A DNA stretch of 64,000 bases, taken from positions 62,001-126,000 of the forward strand of contig NZ_SMMI01000011.1 of the NCBI RefSeq assembly GCF_009733535.1. Direction: 5' to 3'. The notes under the pieces were generated by a model, which searched no databases, was not told the origin of the DNA, and saw nothing but the letters and a program-made list of their open reading frames with translations. The DNA comes from Sphingobacterium endophyticum (GTDB lineage Bacteria; Bacteroidota; Bacteroidia; Sphingobacteriales; Sphingobacteriaceae). Positions 26,001 to 35,194 of the stretch are shown in pieces. Each line of letters starts with the position of its first letter. The first letter of the stretch is position 1. The position numbers and the translations under genes were made by a program.

Positions 26001-26160
26001 AAGTTAGGTTTTGTTCGTGTTTTAGTCGTGAATAGTCCGCACCTAAGCCACACTTTATCCGGACTTGGTCCGCTCACAAGCGGACGAGCTCCGGATTAAA
26101 AATGGACAAGGTGTGGACGAGACACGAGCAAAACTCGAACAAAACACGAATAAAACCTTA
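26001..26160. repeat. Large imperfect palindrome (about 160 bases)
   Basis: The outer arms are AGGTTTTGTTCGTGTTTT (from 26006) and AAAACACGAATAAAACCT (to 26158). Inside them CCACACTTTATCCGG mirrors a CCGGAT...GGTGTGG arm, and the apex is GTCCGC TCACAA GCGGAC (26068-26085). It is much richer in GC than its surroundings and has no open frame. It looks like a repeat element of the MITE or structured-repeat kind rather than a terminator. Confidence 0.75.
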
Positions 26161-26317
26161 ATAAATATGTTTTGTCAAACTGAAAAAGGTTGAAGAATTC
26201 CGAACTAATTACTAAATAGATTTTACTAACATATTCTATTTACTATATGTAGTTGTCGTTACCGATTTTTATTCAGATTTTGCTGGTCATCTTTTAGAAT
26301 GATTAATATTTATAATA

Positions 26318-26935
26318 TTATGTCGATGCTGATTCGTTTTTCATGTATTCTGCAATGAGCTGATCAGCTCCTGATTTACTTTGGCTCAAACTATTAATGA
26401 TGTTGGTCTTTTCTATTTCTTTCCGATTCTGACTTAACTTTTTCTTGCCTTCGATTTTATCAATCTCAATTCTAAAGGCAACTATTCCCTTAATTAAATT
26501 GGTTTTGTAGTCCTCAGGAAGATTATCCCATTGGGTTAAATAATCTTTTTCATAAAAGTTTATCGTAGATTTTAATATATCGAATATTGCTTCTTCATCT
26601 TTAATTAGTTCGGCTTTCCCATAGGCATGAATTGAAATATAGTTCCAAGTGGGAACGTTTTGTTCATTCAAATAATTTTGAGGAGAAATGTAAGCGTGTG
26701 GCTCCGTAAAAATGATCAAATTATTATTTGAGGCTACATGTTGCCATTGTCTGTTTGCCTTTGCAAAATGTGATGTAATAATGATTTTATCCTGATGGGA
26801 TTCTATAATAAAAGGAAGATGCGTAGCTACAGGAATATGGTCTATATTCGTAATTATGGAAGCAAAACTAAACCTCTTCATGAAATCTAAAATCTCAATC
26901 AGGTCATCCATTTTATTAACTTGTGGTACGTACAT
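26318..26935 (-). CDS. PaiB-like FMN-binding negative transcriptional regulator
   Basis: A 205-residue flavin-reductase-fold protein of the PaiB family (named for a Bacillus regulator of sporulation and protease genes). The pattern is clear: an N-terminal MYVPQVNKMDDLIEILDF, IPVATHLPFIIE, ITSHFAKANRQWQHV, FTEPHAYISPQNY, and VPTWNYISIHAYGKAELI. Family members bind FMN; the actual role outside Bacillus is unsettled. It ends 17 bases after the start side of tam, on the same strand, so the two probably form an operon with tam first. Confidence 0.85.
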   Translation of the reverse strand: MYVPQVNKMDDLIEILDFMKRFSFASIITNIDHIPVATHLPFIIESHQDKIIITSHFAKANRQWQHVASNNNLIIFTEPHAYISPQNYLNEQNVPTWNYISIHAYGKAELIKDEEAIFDILKSTINFYEKDYLTQWDNLPEDYKTNLIKGIVAFRIEIDKIEGKKKLSQNRKEIEKTNIINSLSQSKSGADQLIAEYMKNESAST

Positions 26936-26952
26936 ATAATTATAAATATTTC

Positions 26953-27723
26953 TTAACTCTTTAATCGAGCATAGATAAGGATTCTTTTGAATGCATAGAT
27001 AGCTGGAAATTTTCTATAGTGCTCCCCTATCCTTTTTTTGAATTCCTTAATAAATTCTTCCTTCTCCTCTCCTTTCAGTAATTCTATATATGGTATTACT
27101 GCTGAGCCTGCTATGAAATCATAGAAGTCATCTGCAGTTTCTCCAATGATTGGATAAACCTTTTGATAGATTTCAATATCTGTTAAATCATTTTCAAATA
27201 GAATTTGAGCATATTCATCCATAGTTAATACAGGAGAATTCCTTACAAAATGATTCAATTGACTGGCATAAGGTTCTTCTTGAACTAACTTCAACAGGAT
27301 CTTGTTCAAAACATTTTCTGTTTGTACCGGCATCTGTATGGCTAATTGGCCATTAGGTTTTAATAATTTGACTATTCGTGGAAATAACTCTTGATGATTG
27401 TCAATCCATTGTAGGGCAGCATTGCTAAATACAAGATCCCATTTGTCCTTAGAGAGTATGGTTTGCTCAATAGGTTCTAACTTGAACTTTAGCCTTCTAT
27501 TCTCGTATTCTTTTGATTTAGCCAGCATTTCTGCTGAAGAATCAATTCCAATGATTTCAGCATTTTTAAAGCGATGTGTTATAATTGCTGTTTGTTCCCC
27601 TGTGCCACATCCAAGGTCGATTCCTTTTTCAATTCCATCTTCATCGATCAATTCTAAAAGATCGTAAAAGGGTTTGTAACGTATATCTTTATAACGATTG
27701 TAGATTTCTGGATCCCAAGGCAT
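26953..27723 (-). CDS. tam: Trans-aconitate 2-methyltransferase
   Basis: A 256-residue SAM-dependent methyltransferase that methyl-esterifies trans-aconitate, a by-product that inhibits aconitase. Motif I is LGCGTGEQT (residues 38-46), followed by IIGIDSSAEMLAKS, WDLVFSNAALQWI near residue 95, and LLKPNGQLAIQMPVQ. The start MPWDPEIYNRYKDIRYKPF and the C-terminal helical cap match the Tam family. Length agrees. It precedes the PaiB-like gene by 17 bases. Confidence 0.85.
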   Translation of the reverse strand: MPWDPEIYNRYKDIRYKPFYDLLELIDEDGIEKGIDLGCGTGEQTAIITHRFKNAEIIGIDSSAEMLAKSKEYENRRLKFKLEPIEQTILSKDKWDLVFSNAALQWIDNHQELFPRIVKLLKPNGQLAIQMPVQTENVLNKILLKLVQEEPYASQLNHFVRNSPVLTMDEYAQILFENDLTDIEIYQKVYPIIGETADDFYDFIAGSAVIPYIELLKGEEKEEFIKEFKKRIGEHYRKFPAIYAFKRILIYARLKS

Positions 27724-28019
27724 AGCTTTTCTCTATTTAATTTTAGTAAATGTGAATGTTATTGGCATTAATATAATTAGAATTTCGGTGATTTTGTTCA
27801 TCATATCCCGATTGTTGCTTTTCTATACGGTTATATTGGAAAGTTGATCTTAAGTACATCATAAGGTAATCATAAGTAGATCCTAAAATTTTTGTTTTTT
27901 TAATTGATTTTAATCTACAAATCATTCCTATTGAGCATGCTTATTAGTTTTGCGATAACAAAATAAATCGTAAAATGATTAACTTAGGATGTTGAGTATA
28001 TCTGTAATCAGAAAGAAAT

Positions 28020-28748
28020 ATGAAAGAAAAAGCAAGGGTCCTCCCTCCTATGGATAAGCATAGTATTTGTGCTCCTCCCGATGTTCCTATTCTACAATTT
28101 TATGAAGGAATATTTGATACTGTTTTCATTTCATTAAATCCATTTGCTCAGATTTTTGATTCTTCCAGCTATACATTGGAAAACTTTTGGGATGAGAAAT
28201 TTGAGGAAAGTATTAAGCAACGAATCCTAAAGCACACTAAATCGATTACTTGGGCAGAAATCATTCATAAAACCGACCTAAAGACTTTTGGTGAAATCGA
28301 TATTGCATTGAGGACATCAATAGGCGGTTTAAATAACCTAAGCCAAAATACAGACCTTGAGGATGCTCTATTAGATAAGATTGATCAATATCAGATCATG
28401 AGTCCAAGTGAAGGTAGTGTGCCCTATAGTATGATCAATTCAATTTTGAAAGCCATACAGCTATTGGGTTATGATTGGATATGCGTTGGATCAGAATTTG
28501 GAGATACCATGGAATTGGTTTGGATTGAGGATATATTTAATGATATCAGACAGATCATTTTTGAGCCTAATTTATACACTTATGATCGGAAAATACTAAT
28601 TACCTGCCATTGGGATAGCTTTCAGACCTATATTTGTTCCAATAAGGAAAATGTTCAATTTATTGTTGAGCAAGCGGGCCTTGAGGGATTTTATGCCAAT
28701 AAAAACACTGAGATATATTGGAGTTTAAAGGAAAATCAATTTGACTAA
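28020..28748 (+). CDS. Hypothetical protein, possibly DUF2711 family
   Basis: A 242-residue soluble protein with no signal peptide. Segments such as TWAEIIHKTDLKTFGEIDIA, LRTSIGGLNNL, SPSEGSVPYSMINSILKAI and the C-terminal CHWDSFQTYICSNKENVQ recall the DUF2711 family known from Firmicutes, where a Trp-rich N-terminal half precedes a serine/glycine turn. I recall this from pattern only, so the family is tentative and no function is implied. Monocistronic, 60 bases before the SulP gene on the same strand. Confidence 0.65.
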   Translation: MKEKARVLPPMDKHSICAPPDVPILQFYEGIFDTVFISLNPFAQIFDSSSYTLENFWDEKFEESIKQRILKHTKSITWAEIIHKTDLKTFGEIDIALRTSIGGLNNLSQNTDLEDALLDKIDQYQIMSPSEGSVPYSMINSILKAIQLLGYDWICVGSEFGDTMELVWIEDIFNDIRQIIFEPNLYTYDRKILITCHWDSFQTYICSNKENVQFIVEQAGLEGFYANKNTEIYWSLKENQFD

Positions 28749-28808
28749 CTGATTTTATTTAGATTTTTAGATGTAAAACATCATATTTGCTTCCCTAATT
28801 TAATTTTA

Positions 28809-30341
28809 ATGAAGCTTCAAGCTATCAGTTTACTTTCCAAAGAGAAGATTAATTATAAGAATGAGATTTTAGCGGGATTAACGGTGTCAATGACTATGAT
28901 ACCGGAATCTTTATCTTTTGCTATCCTAGCAGGTTTGAGTCCATTGACGGGGCTATATGCTGCATTTTTGATGGGTATTGTGACTGCACTGTTAGGTGGA
29001 CGTCCTGGAATGGTTTCAGGAGGTGCAGGTGCTACGGTCGTTGTCTTAATTGCACTTGCTTCAACCCATGGTGTAGAATACCTTTTTGCTGCTGTAGCAC
29101 TTGCAGGGGTATTCCAAATCCTGGTGGGCGCATTTAAGCTTGGGAAATTTGTACGATTAATTCCTCAACCGGTGATGTACGGATTTTTAAACGGTTTGGC
29201 GATTATTATCTTTATGGCCCAAGTCAAGCAGTTTAAGATTATACAGGATGGAATAGAAACTTGGATGACCGGTTCAGCACTCTATGTAATGTTGGGATTG
29301 ACCATTCTAACGGTACTTACCGTTTTGATATTTCCTAAGATTACGAAAGCTATTCCAGCTTCCTTAATTGCCATCATTGTTACTTTTGCCTTGGTGTACT
29401 TCTTTAATATTGATACTAAGAAAGTTATAGACATAGCCAAAGTTAGTGGGGCATTTCCCTCCTTTCATATACCAGAAGTTCCTTTTAATCTTGAAACCTT
29501 AAAAATTATATTTCCATATGCTTCAGTTATGGCGGCAGTTGGTTTGATTGAATCTTTATTAACGTTGAATATGGTTGATGAAATCACAAATACAAAAGGA
29601 AGTTCTAACCAAGAAGCTATGGCACAAGGAACGGCAAATATAGTGAATGGATTTTTTGCTGGTATGGGAGGCTGTGCAATGGTTGCACAAACTTTAGTAA
29701 ATATAAATGCTGGAGCCAGAACGAGGATTTCAGCTGTTGTAGGTGCCTTGGGAATTCTATTTGTTATTCTTGTAGGAGGACCAGTTATTGAGCAAATACC
29801 AATGGCAGCATTGGTAGGTGTCATGATGATGGTTGCTATTTCAACTTTCCAATGGGGTTTCTTAAGACTATTAACTAAAATGCCGAAATCGGATGTTTTG
29901 GTAGGTATTTTGGTTGCAGCCATAACGGTAGCACTCCATAATTTGGCGTTGGCAGTATTTGTAGGAGTTATCGTATCAGCCTTAGTCTTCGCATGGGATA
30001 ATGCAAAAAGGATTCGGGCAAGAAAATCAACCGATGAAAATGGTATTAAGGTCTATGAAATTTATGGTCCGCTATTTTTTGGATCAACAAGAAATTTCAT
30101 GGATAAGTTTGATATTAATGAAGATCCAGATCATATCATAATCGATTTCAAGGAATCTAGAGTTGTGGATATGTCTGCGATAGAAATATTGAAAAAACTA
30201 ATTCACAAATACCAAGATCTAAATAAGAAGGTAACATTAAGACATCTCAGTCCGGATTGCGTAAGACTATTGGACCAAGCAAAGGGTTTTATAGAGGTAG
30301 ATATTGAAGATGATCCGACTTATAAAGTAATGCCAAAGTGA
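28809..30341 (+). CDS. SulP family inorganic anion transporter
   Basis: A 510-residue inner-membrane carrier of the SulP/SLC26 family, transporting sulfate, bicarbonate or another anion. The first 400 residues give ten or more hydrophobic helices, including GLTVSMTMIPESLSFAILAG, GLSPLTGLYAAFL, GRPGMVSGGAGATVV and NIVNGFFAGMGGCAMVAQTL. A cytosolic STAS domain follows (about 415-505; IIIDFKESRVVDMSAIEILK). Sulfate uptake would suit the cys operon 4 kb away, but the genes are not linked and the substrate is not readable. Confidence 0.9.
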   Translation: MKLQAISLLSKEKINYKNEILAGLTVSMTMIPESLSFAILAGLSPLTGLYAAFLMGIVTALLGGRPGMVSGGAGATVVVLIALASTHGVEYLFAAVALAGVFQILVGAFKLGKFVRLIPQPVMYGFLNGLAIIIFMAQVKQFKIIQDGIETWMTGSALYVMLGLTILTVLTVLIFPKITKAIPASLIAIIVTFALVYFFNIDTKKVIDIAKVSGAFPSFHIPEVPFNLETLKIIFPYASVMAAVGLIESLLTLNMVDEITNTKGSSNQEAMAQGTANIVNGFFAGMGGCAMVAQTLVNINAGARTRISAVVGALGILFVILVGGPVIEQIPMAALVGVMMMVAISTFQWGFLRLLTKMPKSDVLVGILVAAITVALHNLALAVFVGVIVSALVFAWDNAKRIRARKSTDENGIKVYEIYGPLFFGSTRNFMDKFDINEDPDHIIIDFKESRVVDMSAIEILKKLIHKYQDLNKKVTLRHLSPDCVRLLDQAKGFIEVDIEDDPTYKVMPK

Positions 30342-30342
30342 T

Positions 30343-30373
30343 AAAAAAAAACAGGCATAATTAGATATGCCTG
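30343..30373 (-). terminator. Terminator of the M60 peptidase gene
   Basis: Stem CAGGCATA (30352-30359) and TATGCCTG (30366-30373). On the minus strand it is followed by eight T (complement of 30343-30350). It lies 26 bases beyond the peptidase stop and may also stop SulP transcription. Confidence 0.75.
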
Positions 30374-30398
30374 CTTTCATAATATTGATAGTTAGTGA

Positions 30399-32003
30399 TT
30401 AAATCTTGTCAGATAAGGATGAGATATCAACTTTTGGCTTTGCTAGATTCATCGCTTTGATTGCATTCCTACATTCATCCACCATTTCTTTGGTCATTTT
30501 GTATTTGAAGTCTCCATAATCGTCGTATTCCATCTCTCCTACGTGGAAAAATCCATACTTGTCGAAGAATTCAGTTAAATCAGTTTGAGAAACTTCACAG
30601 GCAGTTTTCACAAAATTCAATTGATGTACAGCAGGGTTTCTTTCAACCACAGCAGCCTCGCGGCCCCATCTTTCTCTAATTTTTTGTCTGGAAGGTCTAT
30701 TGTTAACATTTTGATTTCTTAATTTTTCAAACAAATCTGGGTAAAAATCAGGTTGTTGGCCGGCTCCTTCAAAATAAAGCTGCAATTGCCAAAAAGGAAC
30801 TAATCTATTGAATACGTCTGGATCTTGTAGGTAAGATATTTTTTTATCAATAATATTAGCTTTGGCCTTATTGAAGTTATCTTGTTCCAAAATCCTTGAT
30901 TTATTTCCGAAAGATCTCATCACATACAGCGAATAAATATTGTTGCTCACTTCACCAAGGCCACCCCAACTTAACATTGGAGATGTTTGGTGCACATGAC
31001 CTACTTCATGGCTAAAGCCCCAACAAGGATCTCCTTTGATCACTGAACTAGGATCAACAACCATTTTCATGGCATATCCTTGTTTATCACCCATGTAAGC
31101 AACTCCATCTCCATCCCTAAACATATAATAGTTATAGTTTACACGAGCTAAAATCTTATTTTTTGGAACTTTATTATATTTTTCCAGACCCATTAAGCGG
31201 TGTTGTCTGTAAACTAATGAGTCATAGTTGCTGATAAGTTCTTTACCTCTTCCATAGGCATAATTTTTCAAGGCTTCTACGGGATAGGCGGTCTGTATAT
31301 GTTTACCTTTAGCGTCAAGGATAGGAAAAACGGCATGATCGATAAAAGCATTCCAATCGGCATCAGAATGTTTATTGATATCAAAGTAACCGTTTACTTT
31401 ACCAGAAATGAAGTGAATTTTAATAGGGCTTTCCTTTTCTGGTTGGTCTGAAAAATAGTTGATGTAAGCAAGACTACCAAAATCCTCCAAATCAATAATA
31501 TTTACGCCATTTCTAAGCTTGAATTCCTTTTTTTCAATTCCCCATCCTTTTGGGTCTTTTGTAGGATCATCTGGGTTTGGAGCCTTCCGCATCCAATTGG
31601 GCACGACTAATTTAATATCCTTTCCCTCTATTATTCCATCAGCAATGACAATATGTTTTCCAATAGGAAGGTAAACACCCGTAATATTTTCATATTTACT
31701 ATAACCATCGCCAATACTCAATTCTTGTCCTAAGGTTTTTGGTGAGAGTAAAGCATTAAAGGTTGCAAATTTATAACTGTCAATTTTCTTTCCTGCAAGT
31801 AGTTCTTGCGCCAAGATTTTGATGTCTTCGTTTTTAATTGTATTAATTTGCTTTTTATTTACGCCTTTCTTTAGGTTACTCGCTAAACCATCTTGAAAAA
31901 TTGTTAAGTCGGAATAAACTTGATGAAGGTCTTCTGCACTCTGAGAAAAGGCACAAGAACTTAATAAAATTGCTAAACTAAATGATAAAAGATTTTTTTT
32001 CAT
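30399..32003 (-). CDS. M60 family (enhancin-like) zinc metallopeptidase, lipoprotein
   Basis: A 534-residue secreted peptidase. The N-terminus is a lipoprotein signal (FSLAILLSSCAFSQS, Cys 17), so it is likely surface-exposed. The zinc site SHEVGHVHQ near residue 332 gives HExGHxxQ, and a downstream Glu lies in GLGEVSNNIYS, both hallmarks of M60. An N-terminal beta-sandwich region with LPIGKHIVIADGIIEG precedes it. M60 enzymes cut O-glycosylated, mucin-type proteins; that substrate is inference. It is monocistronic. Confidence 0.88.
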   Translation of the reverse strand: MKKNLLSFSLAILLSSCAFSQSAEDLHQVYSDLTIFQDGLASNLKKGVNKKQINTIKNEDIKILAQELLAGKKIDSYKFATFNALLSPKTLGQELSIGDGYSKYENITGVYLPIGKHIVIADGIIEGKDIKLVVPNWMRKAPNPDDPTKDPKGWGIEKKEFKLRNGVNIIDLEDFGSLAYINYFSDQPEKESPIKIHFISGKVNGYFDINKHSDADWNAFIDHAVFPILDAKGKHIQTAYPVEALKNYAYGRGKELISNYDSLVYRQHRLMGLEKYNKVPKNKILARVNYNYYMFRDGDGVAYMGDKQGYAMKMVVDPSSVIKGDPCWGFSHEVGHVHQTSPMLSWGGLGEVSNNIYSLYVMRSFGNKSRILEQDNFNKAKANIIDKKISYLQDPDVFNRLVPFWQLQLYFEGAGQQPDFYPDLFEKLRNQNVNNRPSRQKIRERWGREAAVVERNPAVHQLNFVKTACEVSQTDLTEFFDKYGFFHVGEMEYDDYGDFKYKMTKEMVDECRNAIKAMNLAKPKVDISSLSDKI

Positions 32004-32210
32004 AATAATAATTGATTCTGGAATAAGGCCTAAAATACAGTTAATTTATTATCTTAAAAGTCTTTGAAAACTATCAAATAGCTATAACAGGGCTTAATTG
32101 AAGATGCAAACGTTTGAGTAAAATTTACTTTGCATAAAAATGATTTTTTGAATTACAATAAATTTTTTAATCAGACCGTTGATAAATAAAAAATACATAT
32201 CCTAATTAAT

Positions 32211-33128
32211 ATGATCCAAAAACTAAGTTCACTTACCCTCCTTATTCTTTTAGCCTGTCAAATATCCTTTGGACAAGACAAAGCAAATCTTGAATCAAAA
32301 ATAAATGCTATACTATCAAATTATGACGCCAAAGTTGGTGTTGCGATTAACAATAATGATTTTTCTGAAAGTATCCTAATTAATTCGGAGCATCCATTTC
32401 CATTACAGAGCACATATAAATTTCATTTAGGGATTGTAATTTTGGATCAAGTTGATCAAGGTAAATTGACTTTAGACCAACCCATTAGCATATCTAAAAA
32501 ATCAGTCACAACAGATATGTACAGCCCAATCAAGGATAAATATCCGAATGGCACTACCCTACCTTTACATGAAGTGCTGCGTTATACCATAGCAGAAAGT
32601 GATAATGTGGGTTGTGATATTCTTTTCGAATTATTAGGAGGTCCTGATTTTGTTCAGAAATATTTTGATGATCAAGGCTATCAAGATCTTTCTATAAAAT
32701 TGATTGAGGAAATTCAGCAGGCCAACTGGGATTTACAATTTGACAATTGGACTAAAGTAAAAACCTCCAATAAAATATTATTTGATTATTATAAAAATTC
32801 CAAGCAACAGCTATCTGAGGCATCTTATAAATTTCTATGGGATACCATGCGTTCAACAAGTACAGGACGGAACAGAATTAAAGGATTATTACCACAAGGC
32901 ACAGTCGTTGCCCACAAAACGGGCTATTCAGGTGTCAATAAAACAACTCAAGTCATTGCAGCTGTCAATGATATTGGAGTTGTGTCTCTTCCGAATGGAG
33001 AAGTGTTCTATATTTCTGTTTATGTAACAGATTCAAAAGAAACAGAACCGAGAAGTGCCGAAATTATTGCTAAGGTTTCCAAAGCAGCTTATGACTATTT
33101 TGTTGTAAATTCGAATAAGAAAAAATGA
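32211..33128 (+). CDS. Class A beta-lactamase, subclass A2
   Basis: A 305-residue serine hydrolase that opens beta-lactam rings in the periplasm. An N-terminal signal is visible (LTLLILLACQISFGQ; Cys 16 could be a lipobox). The active-site set is complete: STYK (Ser 67, Lys 70), SDN (130-132), a glutamate at 166-167 in IEEIQQANW, and HKTG (235-238). The short omega loop and the FDNWTKVKTS segment fit the A2 group (CfxA, PER, VEB and Bacteroidota chromosomal enzymes). It precedes a DUF4256 gene by one base gap and may share its transcript. Confidence 0.92.
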   Translation: MIQKLSSLTLLILLACQISFGQDKANLESKINAILSNYDAKVGVAINNNDFSESILINSEHPFPLQSTYKFHLGIVILDQVDQGKLTLDQPISISKKSVTTDMYSPIKDKYPNGTTLPLHEVLRYTIAESDNVGCDILFELLGGPDFVQKYFDDQGYQDLSIKLIEEIQQANWDLQFDNWTKVKTSNKILFDYYKNSKQQLSEASYKFLWDTMRSTSTGRNRIKGLLPQGTVVAHKTGYSGVNKTTQVIAAVNDIGVVSLPNGEVFYISVYVTDSKETEPRSAEIIAKVSKAAYDYFVVNSNKKK

Positions 33129-33129
33129 T

Positions 33130-33690
33130 ATGAAAAATCAAACATACTTGGACGAAACTAGGCGTATAGAGCTTCTTGAAATTTTAAAGAAACGATTTGA
33201 GAAAAACATGCATCGGCATAATGGGATGAAATGGGATGATATCCATCAAAAACTGTTGAAATCTCCGGAGAAACTTTTAGCCATTAATGAAATGGAAGAA
33301 ACCGAGGGAGAGCCAGATGTTGTTTCCATTTATGATAATGATGAAATAATTTTTATTGACTGTTCAGCAGAAAGCCCCAAAGGACGCAGGAGTCTATGTT
33401 ATGATCAGGATGCATTAGAATCAAGGAAGGAGCATAAACCAAAAAACTCAGCCATTCAATTGGCAAAAGAGATGGGGATTAAAATATTGAATGAAGAAGA
33501 ATATGCTGCATTACAATCGTTAGGAAATTTTGATTTAAAGACATCTAGTTGGTTGGAGACCAATTCTGAGATTAGAGACTTAGGGGGTGCAATTTTTGGA
33601 GATTTTCGGTTTGGACGAGTATTTACTTATCATAATGGAGCTGAATCCTATTATGCTGCAAGAGGATTCCGAGGTATAGTTAAAGTTTAA
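33130..33690 (+). CDS. DUF4256 family protein
   Basis: A 186-residue cytosolic protein. The pattern RFEKNMHRHNGMKWDDIHQK, EGEPDVVSIY, FIDCSAESPKGRRSLCYDQD, EEYAALQSLGNFDLKTSSWL and FGRVFTYHNGAESYYAARGF matches DUF4256 (recognised from memory of the family). Function is unknown. The start lies one base after the beta-lactamase stop, so the two are probably translated from one message. No catalytic motif is obvious. Confidence 0.8.
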   Translation: MKNQTYLDETRRIELLEILKKRFEKNMHRHNGMKWDDIHQKLLKSPEKLLAINEMEETEGEPDVVSIYDNDEIIFIDCSAESPKGRRSLCYDQDALESRKEHKPKNSAIQLAKEMGIKILNEEEYAALQSLGNFDLKTSSWLETNSEIRDLGGAIFGDFRFGRVFTYHNGAESYYAARGFRGIVKV

Positions 33691-33727
33691 GTAGAATTTT
33701 TTCTTAAATTTAATATAAAATTGGGTT

Positions 33728-34219
33728 ATGGGAATGTATTGCACCCTTCGCAGGGTATCCATGGAAAAAATTGCAGCCTACTTGAATAGTAGTCAATTAT
33801 TGGAGGATGACTTTTATTCAAATGAGCTTACTGAAGTTCCACAATTGGATATTGACAAGGCTTGGGATGGAATACATTTTCTATTGACAGGAAATTCTAT
33901 CTCCAAACATGAGCATCCACTTTCGGCAGTTATAACAGGAATGCTTGATATCGACGAGAATCAAGATTTTGGATATGGCCCCGCAAGGTATATTGATTCC
34001 CAAGCCGTAAAAAGTTTAAATGAGAAAATTAAATTCATAGACCTGGAGATGCTATTATTAAGTTTTAATCCACATAAAATGGCAGAACTTAATGTATATC
34101 CCGAAATATGGGAGGATGCGCATGCATTTGAATATTTGCGAGAATATTTTGTTAAACTGCAGAGTTTTTACCAGCATGCGGCCTGGGCTAATGAAGGAAT
34201 CGTAATCATTATCAATTAA
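33728..34219 (+). CDS. YfbM-like DUF1877 family protein
   Basis: A 163-residue protein starting MGMYCTLRRVSMEKI, with IDKAWDGIHFLLTG, HPLSAVITGM, DFGYGPARYIDSQAVKSL and a C-terminal AFEYLREYFVKLQSFYQHAA. These are the usual parts of DUF1877 (E. coli YfbM). Such proteins are common small cytosolic folds with unknown role. It follows the DUF4256 gene by 37 bases on the same strand. Confidence 0.8.
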   Translation: MGMYCTLRRVSMEKIAAYLNSSQLLEDDFYSNELTEVPQLDIDKAWDGIHFLLTGNSISKHEHPLSAVITGMLDIDENQDFGYGPARYIDSQAVKSLNEKIKFIDLEMLLLSFNPHKMAELNVYPEIWEDAHAFEYLREYFVKLQSFYQHAAWANEGIVIIIN

Positions 34220-34251
34220 TCATAAAACTCAATTCAAGCAAAGGAAGTTTC

Positions 34252-35160
34252 CTATAATTTCATTTGTATAATGCGGTCTAATTGTTCGGAAACTTTCTTT
34301 AAAAAAATACGATCACCAGAACCAACTTCCAAAGTCATATATTCACCCTTATAATCAATATCATTAATAGTCTTCATCACCTTAGACCAATTAACATCAC
34401 CTTCGGTTAATTCAACGCCAAACCCCTTCCCTAGTCCCTGTTCGTTCATAATTTTTTTGCTAAATTCTTTGACATGTAGTTTAAAGACTTTATCGCCTAA
34501 TATTTCTAGCCAGTGTTCAGGCCATCCATATCGAAGGATATTTCCCAAGTCAAAATACCAACCAACTAAAGGATGATTAATCTTATCTAAAAATTCTTTT
34601 GCTTCAACAGGGCTTAAAATCAAGTTATTCCATACATTTTCAATTCCAATTTTAATTCCGGTCTTTTCAGCATGAGGAATAAGCCTTTTGATAGAATCAA
34701 GTGCATTATCATAAGCAGTTTTGTAGGAAACAGTATCACTAACAACTCCCGGCACTACTAAAACGGTGTCCCCTCCTAGCTCCTTAGTTTGTTGAAGAGA
34801 TTTTGCAACTGATTCAATCGTAAAATTGCGAACTGCGGGATCGGGATCAGATAAAGGTTTGCCCCAATGATCCTTGTTGACGGTAGATGGGATTTCAATG
34901 CCTGTTTTTTCCCTTGCATTTAATAATTCTTGGATAGGGATTTCCAATGGACTATTAAATTCAATTCCATCAAATCCCAAATCCTTTACAAGTTTAAATT
35001 TATCAAGAACAGAGAGTTCTTCTTTGATCATATAATAGCCTAATCCTTTTTTTATTTTAACAGGATTTGAAGAAATATCTGTTGCATATGCCAATGAATT
35101 GGAAAAATAACTTGCTGCTCCTAGGATACTGATTGACTTGATGAAATCTTTACGTAACAT
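34252..35160 (-). CDS. Sugar phosphate isomerase/epimerase-like TIM-barrel protein, exported
   Basis: A 302-residue AP-endonuclease-2-type TIM barrel found in sugar isomerases and epimerases. I start it at 35160 (MLRKDFIKSISILGAASYFSNSLAYA), an export signal typical of this Bacteroidota group. The longer frame to 35334 overlaps the next gene by 140 bases and puts the signal inside. Barrel motifs are GFDGIEFNSPLE, VLVVPGVVSD, IGIENVWNN, VGWYFDLGNI, FKLHVKEF and MTLEVGSGD, which supply the metal-binding Glu, Asp and His. The sugar is unknown. Confidence 0.82.
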   Translation of the reverse strand: MLRKDFIKSISILGAASYFSNSLAYATDISSNPVKIKKGLGYYMIKEELSVLDKFKLVKDLGFDGIEFNSPLEIPIQELLNAREKTGIEIPSTVNKDHWGKPLSDPDPAVRNFTIESVAKSLQQTKELGGDTVLVVPGVVSDTVSYKTAYDNALDSIKRLIPHAEKTGIKIGIENVWNNLILSPVEAKEFLDKINHPLVGWYFDLGNILRYGWPEHWLEILGDKVFKLHVKEFSKKIMNEQGLGKGFGVELTEGDVNWSKVMKTINDIDYKGEYMTLEVGSGDRIFLKKVSEQLDRIIQMKL

Positions 35161-35194
35161 GTTAATAAAAGGTTTAGTTGTTAAATATATGGAA

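Noticed and set aside
27743..27925. 60-residue minus-strand frame upstream of tam
   Set aside because: Low-complexity, AT-rich, no recognisable motif, and it occupies the probable control region of tam. Treated as chance.
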